Source: Ceriagrion tenellum (Eukaryota; Arthropoda; Insecta; Odonata; Coenagrionidae). From it: a stretch of DNA of 64,000 nucleotides. The first letter of the stretch is position 1; every line of letters begins with the position of its first letter. Below the pieces are notes generated by a model. It was not told the DNA's origin. It made no database searches and worked only from the letters and a program-made list of their open reading frames with translations. Made by a program: the position numbers and the translations under genes. Positions 58,101 to 64,000 of this stretch are shown here, in pieces. The DNA lies in the NCBI GenBank assembly GCA_963169105.1, contig OY720637.1, forward strand, positions 56,132,964 to 56,196,963, in the 5' to 3' direction.

Positions 58101-59149
58101 TCAACTACGCGCATTAGCTATTATTTTTGCTTAGCATTTAATACCCTTGCTAGCCATTCTAATGAAGTAATAACTTGTACCACCAGCCCCCTGGGAAGTT
58201 TGGGATACTACCTTTCACCGTGAAAACTCCGGGTAACGCTCAGTTACCGAAGTTAGGTATAACTAGGCTCAGTCCGAATCCGGAGGAGTGTGATACCACA
58301 ATTCATCTGAATACTTTTGCCCTTTTTTTCAAGGTGTAGACACTTTAATGAAAGAGCGAAGCGATCTTAGCTGTTGAAGCTCTAAATCCTTAAGTACTAC
58401 AACTAAAGTTTATTTTACCTATTATTCTGTGCTTTGAGGCTCATGTGTTCTAGGTTTTGACTGATTAAAATCGTCTTCGTTGTTGGATATTTCAAGATTT
58501 TATCGAAGAAAACCACATCCAGGAACCGTCATAGATCTCTTCTTCTCAATCATATATTCTTTCTCTCGAATAGGTTTCTGGCATGCCAAATCCGGAGACT
58601 AATTTAGAATTTTTCTGTCCTTTCTCGTAATGCCATTCTTTACTCGATGGATCTCGCCGTCCATTGTATCTCCTTCATTCTTCTCGTGGTGATCTTAGGT
58701 AGTCAGTGGTTCGTTTTAATCCCTCCACGGCATTTATTGAATGTAACCGTATAATACCTCCATAATTCTGTTTGTATATAAATTTGTGTGATGCTTTGCA
58801 AACGTGTACTTATTGCTAATATGTATGGACCAAAGTTTAAAAGTTGGATTTACCGATTAGGTTCCTTGGAAATTTAATGCTATTTTAATACGTAGCCTTA
58901 TGGTACTTTTGGCATTTTCCCATTAACATGCAATAGTACGTTTCGTTTAATTATATTGGTGGCTAGCAAATATCAAGGTATAATGTCGGGTCAAAAGCAC
59001 GTATTTACCTACGATTTTCGCTTGAATTCCAAATTCCACGACACAAACCCGAGTCATGTCAATGCTATAATGAAGACAACATTAAAATGTAATCCTTGCG
59101 CCCTTCGTATTACAACATATATGGTTATTTCATTCGTATGAACGGATGT
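58101..59149. other. no gene recognised
   Basis: AT-rich sequence with short frames only. Nothing recognised. Confidence 0.3.
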
Positions 59150-59240
59150 ACTTGAGCGAAGTGTGGTCCAAGAAGTTTTTTTCGACTTACTTGAAAAGTT
59201 TTTAAAATGTTCACGCAGCGAATCACGATTGCCGCTACCT
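59150..59240 (+). repeat. unassigned dispersed repeat, copy 5 (fragment)
   Basis: CTTGAGCGAAGTGTGGTCCA, then ACTTACTTGAAAAG, TTTTAAAATGT and ACGATTGCCGCTACC match 43243-43330 of copy 1 in order and spacing. Confidence 0.6.
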
Positions 59241-59649
59241 AAAATTGCGAGTCGGTGAATATGTCGAACAAATATCACTGCGAGTTCGGTATACGATTCA
59301 AACTCGTATAAACGGTCGAGCTCTGACGTAGGTGTGTAGATCGCATTGGGGTTTACATAGCTGACTCAATGGGCAGATGGCCGACGACTTGCCTCCGGGC
59401 CACACTGCTTCTATCCCCCATTTCCTTTGAGCTCCGGTGTTTGACAGAGGGGTCTCCGAACTGCTTCGGTAATGACGGGGGAGTTAATTCTGTCTTGTCA
59501 GGGGCGGCGCAAACTTCAGGGGACCGTGATTTATCGAGATCGTAAGACCTGGTTATCAGTGAAAGTCTCTCGCCTCAGCATCCCGAGTGCCTGCCTAACT
59601 CTTTGAACCCTTGGGAAACCCTTAATTGATTTCACCTCGAAGCGCTAGT

Positions 59650-59909
59650 TGAAACGCCCCCTGCTGCATGATTTGAGATCCTTATGCTCTCCACTGTTGA
59701 TCGAGGAGGTATCGATGGAAAACGTCATGTTGAAGAGAGTGATAGCATGGAGGATGTTAGAAAATCGCGGAATACGATGGAAGAGGACTGGAGTAATGGA
59801 TGACGTACTCGGAGGTGAGAGATCGGGAGAGCTAAAGGGAGTAATTAGTGGGCAAATGGGTAGCTGTGCTAGAAAGTGCGGTGATAATCCCTTGGTTGGG
59901 TCATTTTAA
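59650..59909 (+). mobile_element. possible RTE-like LINE tail fragment
   Basis: A forward frame contains ENVMLKRVIAWRMLENRGIR then WKRTGVMDDVLGG. This resembles the LLK.VIEGRM.G.RGRGR.RMGM.DD block of the other LINE tails here. The match is short and the upstream W..RM block is absent. Confidence 0.42.
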
Positions 59910-60195
59910 GCAGGGACCGTCCAAAAGCCCACATACTAGGGATTACGATGCCTAATGGAGATTATGGTGCTTTCCATCGTGGTCGGCTTATAAGGATGTT
60001 ATTTATAATATTGTAATTTTTTATCATCATCATTATCTAAACATTCACATTCCATTGCCGTAATTCTGGTATTTGTCCATTAATAAATATTGGTAAAGAC
60101 AATAAGATGTTATTAATATGAAGATCGAAAGGATGCTTGAACTATTTACTTATAAGAGGACTGGTTGTGTCTGGCGAAACTTTGTGTAACTTGCC
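59910..60195. other. no gene recognised
   Basis: AT-rich sequence between the LINE tail and the Penelope fragment. Confidence 0.3.
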
Positions 60196-60691
60196 TTACA
60201 CGGTGAAATGAAAGCTGTAACTATAATAAAGGTATGTAAGGCACCCAACCGTCTCACGGCGACGTTTCTGAAGGGCATCTTCGAAGTCATTGGCAAGGCT
60301 CTTTACGTCTTCCACAGAAACGGGGACGTTTGGAACGTATTTCAAACCTTTCTCCAAAAGAGATAATTCGTTTGGTTTGAAGTTATGTCCGGAAAAATGT
60401 ACAATTATTGGTCCAAACTGATGACTGTCGTTATCTAAGGACCTTTGTTGACTTCGATTGGTAATCTTTTTCTCAAGCAACTTCGCCAACTTACGGTTCA
60501 TAGCTTCCCTTTTCTGAAATGCTAACTTACTACTAATTTGGCGAACCTTGTTGTCGAAATAGAGCCACTCAGTCCAATCAAGATCGTGCGTTTATTCCAC
60601 GTAACGTAGAAGTAAGTAATGGCCGAGGGCGTCTCTTTTCACGTACCACTCGTGTAGTTCCCTCTTGAGCCACTTACAGCTTTCATTTCAC
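60196..60691 (-). mobile_element. Penelope-like element fragment, N-terminal part of the RT protein
   Basis: The minus strand reads WLKRELHEWYVKRDALGHYL, a stop after LRYVE, then a lysine-rich stretch (KLAKLLEKK) and IIVHFSGHNFKPNELSLLEKG followed by LKYVP. The phrase (N/H)xSxxxLxxxELSLLxKGLxxxP is a hallmark of the region before the RT domain in Penelope-like proteins. The RT itself is absent: the frame ends at 60196. An 18-bp sequence is inverted at the two borders (60203-60220 and 60674-60691). Confidence 0.65.
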
Positions 60692-61988
60692 AACTTATCA
60701 GCGATGTAGTGCGGTAGACGAAAATGACTTTTTACCAAAATTGGTTAACACTTTCTTAGTGACTGCATGCAAAATCGGGGATCATGCATTAGGTTAAGTC
60801 TAGGTTCGACCAAGATTTGGTTACTACATCGTTCTATAGACACATTTGCAGAAACAATGCAGTGGGCAGCATTTACCTCAAGGTCAAATCACCGTATCTT
60901 CCCTTCGTTTTGTTCCCTCGAACTTTCATCAAAGAACACCTAAATTCAATTTTTGTTCGCATCCTTTCAGACCACCTAATGAAACGTTCCGTGAGAATGA
61001 GTTCGGGGAAATTTAAAGGCAAAAAAATCAACTCCATTGATAACTCACGTTTCGTTTTGCGCACGTAACGTTTGAAACTAACCCCATCACTCCTCCATAA
61101 TCATAGGTGCGGAATGTTAAAATGGACGTTTGTTTTCAGTGATTGGTACCAGGATGATCTCTCAGTAAATGGTCTTTGTAAGCCTTTAGCTTGATTAAAT
61201 GCATTTCTCATGATTCTTCAAGAAATTTAATATTCATTGATATGTTGGCGTCAGTTCCTTGAGATGCTTGTCGCGAGGTGCGCGAAACTGGCAAATTGCC
61301 TGCATAGTTTTTTGCGTTCCTTTTTCTTCGAGTGCATCTCTTTTCTATGGCGATTGTGTACCTGAATGCGAAATTGCTTGAATAAAACGAAAGAATTTTG
61401 TCCCAGAAGGGCTTCCTGACGGTTGGAGATAATGGGACCCATCAAGCTTTCATATTAAGTGAGAAGTTTTAAAATTGTTGTTCATCATGGTCGAGTGATT
61501 GTTTACTAGATAGCAAGTGTTTTTAAGCATCGTAACGCTGAGACTTAGCTCTGTTAGACGCACACTCTAAGCTGACATGACGTGTTTACTAAGACGGCAT
61601 TTTTGTAGTAAACGTTTTGCTCCTCTGATAATTGTGGTGCGATGGCATTTGTTTCAAACGTTGCGTGCGCAAAACGTACGTATCAGCCGAGTTGATTTTT
61701 TTGCCTTTAAAAATGCTCCTAAAAGGATCCTGAAAGAAGGAGAATCAAAACTGGATTTGGGTCTTCTTATCTAATGAAATGTCGTGGATAGAACGATGAG
61801 AGGGAAGGATGCTTCCACCTTAATATCGGCGCTGTTTAAGATGGAAAACAACCGTTTCGAAATGTTATTCTTGACGCCAAATGATACTCACTGGTTCATC
61901 AAACTCCATCAACCCGAATGAGTGTTGACAGAAGAGATGGCCTCTAACTGACCCTTTTATTTTTATTGTTAGAGATATTCTTCAGAGT
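60692..61988. other. no gene recognised
   Basis: Short frames only, no repeat recognised. Confidence 0.3.
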
Positions 61989-62185
61989 TCAGTTCAGGCT
62001 GGGTAGGTGGCTGGAGGAAGCAATTAGGGCCGATGGGTTGCTCATGACTGTAATATAGGGAATGGTGTTGGGCAAGCGGGCAAGGGGAAGAAGTAGAATG
62101 GGCCTTATGTATGGGATGAAGAAGTGTAGATCGTATGCGGAGGCTAAAAAGGAAATACTAAAGGTAGGACCTTGAAAGAGTAGAA
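61989..62185 (+). mobile_element. RTE-like LINE tail fragment
   Basis: The forward reading has GLLMTVI, a stop, GMVLGKRARGRSRMGLMYG and MKKCRSYAEAKKEILK. This is the VIEGR..GKRGRGR.RMG...K.RSY.E.K block seen at the end of arthropod LINE proteins. One stop and no upstream RT. Confidence 0.62.
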
Positions 62186-62220
62186 AACCGGAAGGAGTTT
62201 CTATGAATTTCAACAAAATC

Positions 62221-62390
62221 TTCCTTGTACCGGTAGAAAACTCGAAGAAGAGTGTAGATTTATATGAAGGAGAATCCTAACCTCCCTGGGTTGTAGTGGC
62301 GTAAGCCACGGTAATCACCTTACATGATTTCATTCCTAAAGGCGTGTGAAATTCTCACGTTCAGATTGATCGGACCAGTTTATGTCCCTG
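62221..62390. repeat. 170-bp direct repeat, copy A
   Basis: Starts TTCCTTGTACCGGTAGAAAA and ends TTTATGTCCCTG. The second copy is exactly 170 bp long, 516 bases downstream (62737-62906), with only a handful of substitutions. Copy A's right half is the end of a SINE body, so the duplicated unit includes part of that SINE. Confidence 0.93.
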
Positions 62391-62545
62391 GCCCACCTGC
62401 GCCTTTCTACTGAGAACTGGTATCCAGAAATTCATTTTGAAAGGATTTTAGGCCATTGCTCAGGTATGAACCCGGTGTCCTTTGAGGAGTTGACTTTTTT
62501 CACGAACTAGTGATTCTCCTCCACTAGAGATACATCTGTCCGTAA
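62330..62545 (-). repeat. tRNA-derived SINE, same family as 26066-26290
   Basis: Read on the minus strand there is a box A-like TCTAGTGGAGGAG near 62525, box B GGGTTCATACC at 62477-62467, and a body containing GAACGTGAGAATTTCACACG. This equals the body of the SINE at 26066 with a few changes. The tail merges with the 170-bp direct repeat. Confidence 0.62.
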
Positions 62546-62736
62546 CCTAGATGTAGGGTCAAACAGTAAAGGTGAAATTTATCATGTGGTCAGACCAAAG
62601 GTTCGTGGAGTTGTTTTAATAAAGGTAATGGGACATGTTCCTTTCTTTGTTTTCCTCAATGACTTCCCAGGTAGAGCAAGTACCCAGAAAACCAGCGCAG
62701 CCTGAAGTTATTAGGACGTGTACAAATAGTGTTACC

Positions 62737-62906
62737 TTCCTTGTACCGGTAGAAAACTCGAAGAAGAGTGTAGATTTATATGAAGGAGAATCCTAACCTC
62801 CTTGGGTTTTAGTGGCATAAGCCACGGTAATCACCTTACATGATTTCATTCCTAAAGGCGTGTGAAATTCTCACGTTCAGATTGAAGGGACCAGTTTATG
62901 TCCCTG
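62737..62906. repeat. 170-bp direct repeat, copy B
   Basis: Copy B matches 62221-62390 closely (differences include CTTGGGTTTTAGTGGCAT for CCTGGGTTGTAGTGGCGT). It ends abruptly where copy A continues into the SINE, so copy B looks like the derived, truncated copy. Confidence 0.93.
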
Positions 62907-63059
62907 AAACGTGCAGTCGGTTTTATAACTCTCTTCGCTCTGGTCTACCACCACTTGTTGGCCTACCTATACATATAATGGAAATGGTTGTAGTCTATAC
63001 TCGGTAGAAGTAATCCATCACGGAATAAGTAATATACTTTTGTATATAAATCGTGCGAA

Positions 63060-63140
63060 TATATAAAACTCCACTTGAAAGCTTTATTGGCACGACCCGG
63101 GTTTCGACACTTTTAGTCGTCTTCCGATGAAACTACAATA
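63060..63140 (-). repeat. possible Penelope-like 3' end
   Basis: The minus strand reads GGAAGACGACTAAAAGTGTC then GAAACCCGGGTCGTGCCAAT and AAAG. It resembles the GAGGATGAC...GAAAC...AATAAA 3' ends of Penelope-like elements such as the one at 56050-55980. No protein sequence adjoins it. Confidence 0.35.
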
Positions 63141-64000
63141 TTGGTTGTCTGGTTGTGTCAGTGAAATCTTACGAGTGGAGTGAACTAAGTAAATAATTCT
63201 TTATTAACTATGTAATAATTTTTTTATGCTTTCGAATATGTTTTGGCGTAAGGATCAACCTTTCAATACCCATTTTCCTAAAATTTATAACCCAAGTTCC
63301 CCGGCGTACTTCACCTCTGCCAACGAGGGGATGCCAATCCCACCACACGTCCTTGTGATGGCTGGCATGGTGCGGTCATTTATATCTGGCTGAGATCTCC
63401 TGAACGTAATACGACTCTTAAGACTTAGGGAAACTCGTCCCAAATGCCCGGTCGTCTGTACTTACTCTTCATTCCTCCAATGGAATGAATGGTCCTCTGG
63501 AACTGTCGCGCAGGACACCGTGCGAAAATGGCCGAGAAACGCTGTTCCCTTTTGTGCACGCCAAATTCCTCGTCTCGTGTTTTTTTTCCTCTCGTCGTCT
63601 TCTTTTTTCCATTCCATCGTCTGCATGAGTCACGTCCGTCGGGCACACGATATTTCGGCAGCTCCCACCCCCGCAGTCCATTCGGAACGGGCTCGGAGGA
63701 GAAGAGTGCGAGGGAATTTTGGGGGTGTGGAAGATGTGGGTGGCGGCAGGGTAGGAGAAGGATGAGGAAGGCAAGGTGGTGGTGGTAGCGGTCCAAAGAG
63801 AGCCCATTCACCCCTCTCGGAGATTTGGCACGGGCTTTCAAGAACTTGCAGTGGCATTCTTGAGGGTCTTTAGTCCGGTCCCCCATCTATCGGTGGCCGG
63901 CAGGTGCCCGCCGGTCCTCAGCGCCGGTCAGAGTGAGCAGCAGCTGGACAGTGCAGCGGAAGTAGTCATGACGTTCCTTTGGGGCATAAGGGGGGGGGGG
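63141..64000. other. GC-rich window end, possible promoter or first-exon region
   Basis: From about 63420 the sequence becomes GC/CpG-rich with several overlapping frames in both directions (up to 153 codons), none with a recognisable domain. A short pyrimidine run (63580-63620) precedes it. It may be the start of a gene outside the window. The last 11 bases are all G. Confidence 0.3.

Noticed and set aside
56219..60691. A single Penelope-like element linking the 60196 N-terminal piece and the 56219 endonuclease piece on the minus strand
   Set aside because: The order and strand fit, but the 3.6 kb between them has no RT domain and the reading ends differ in decay, so two separate fragments are more likely.
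63425..63886. 153-codon minus-strand frame with overlapping plus frames at the window end
   Set aside because: GC-rich sequence naturally lacks stops. Several overlapping frames in both directions, none with a domain, suggest composition rather than coding.
1..64000. CRISPR arrays, bacterial operons or phage
   Set aside because: The DNA is eukaryotic with spliced genes; the tandem repeats at 49165 lack the short repeat-spacer structure of a CRISPR array.

Overview
The window is AT-rich, intron-rich animal DNA, most probably from an arthropod and quite likely an insect. Canonical GT/AG introns split the genes. The beta-carbonic anhydrase and BTB proteins look insect-like. The repeats are those common in large arthropod genomes: mariner, Tigger/pogo, hAT miniature elements, LOA-type and RTE-like LINEs, Penelope-like elements and tRNA-derived SINEs. 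I cannot name the species.

Left part (1-23 kb). The last exon of a hAT-transposase-derived protein (830-1246) is followed by about 4 kb with no recognised gene. Next is a complete four-exon TMEM138 gene on the minus strand (5280-6011), with a perfect palindromic RFX X-box (6083-6096) 72 bases upstream of its start codon. Head-to-head with it is a BTB-domain gene (exons 6936-7634 and 7711-7857). Its most likely zinc-finger exon lies 7 kb downstream (14800-15192), which would give a BTB-C2H2 regulator. The intervening intron holds a LINE relic, a 1.3-kb mariner and a SINE. A 222-bp foldback element (19305-19526) and a hAT miniature element with a perfect 8-bp target duplication (22044-22554) follow.

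Middle part (23-41.5 kb). There is a second mariner (23377-24726), a long-TIR element with a SINE nested in it (25737-26570), and a 4-kb LOA-type LINE (minus, about 27200-31200) that has lost most of its endonuclease and its YADD motif. A complete five-exon beta-carbonic anhydrase gene (minus, 34041-36921) encodes 255 residues. A short exon of unknown identity (38559-38654) is followed at once by a Tigger/pogo element (38712-41439).

Right part (41.5-64 kb). This is mostly repeat graveyard: RTE-like LINE tails, Penelope-like fragments, a dispersed repeat family that I do not recognise (five pieces, 43.2-59.2 kb), a four-unit minisatellite (49165-49705) and a 170-bp direct duplication (62221/62737). 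The one gene signal is a GC-rich first coding exon (50372-50615) with a signal-anchor-like N-terminus.

I found no CRISPR arrays, operons or clearly novel multi-gene system. The best leads are the X-box/TMEM138 pair, the unassigned repeat family and the two orphan exons.
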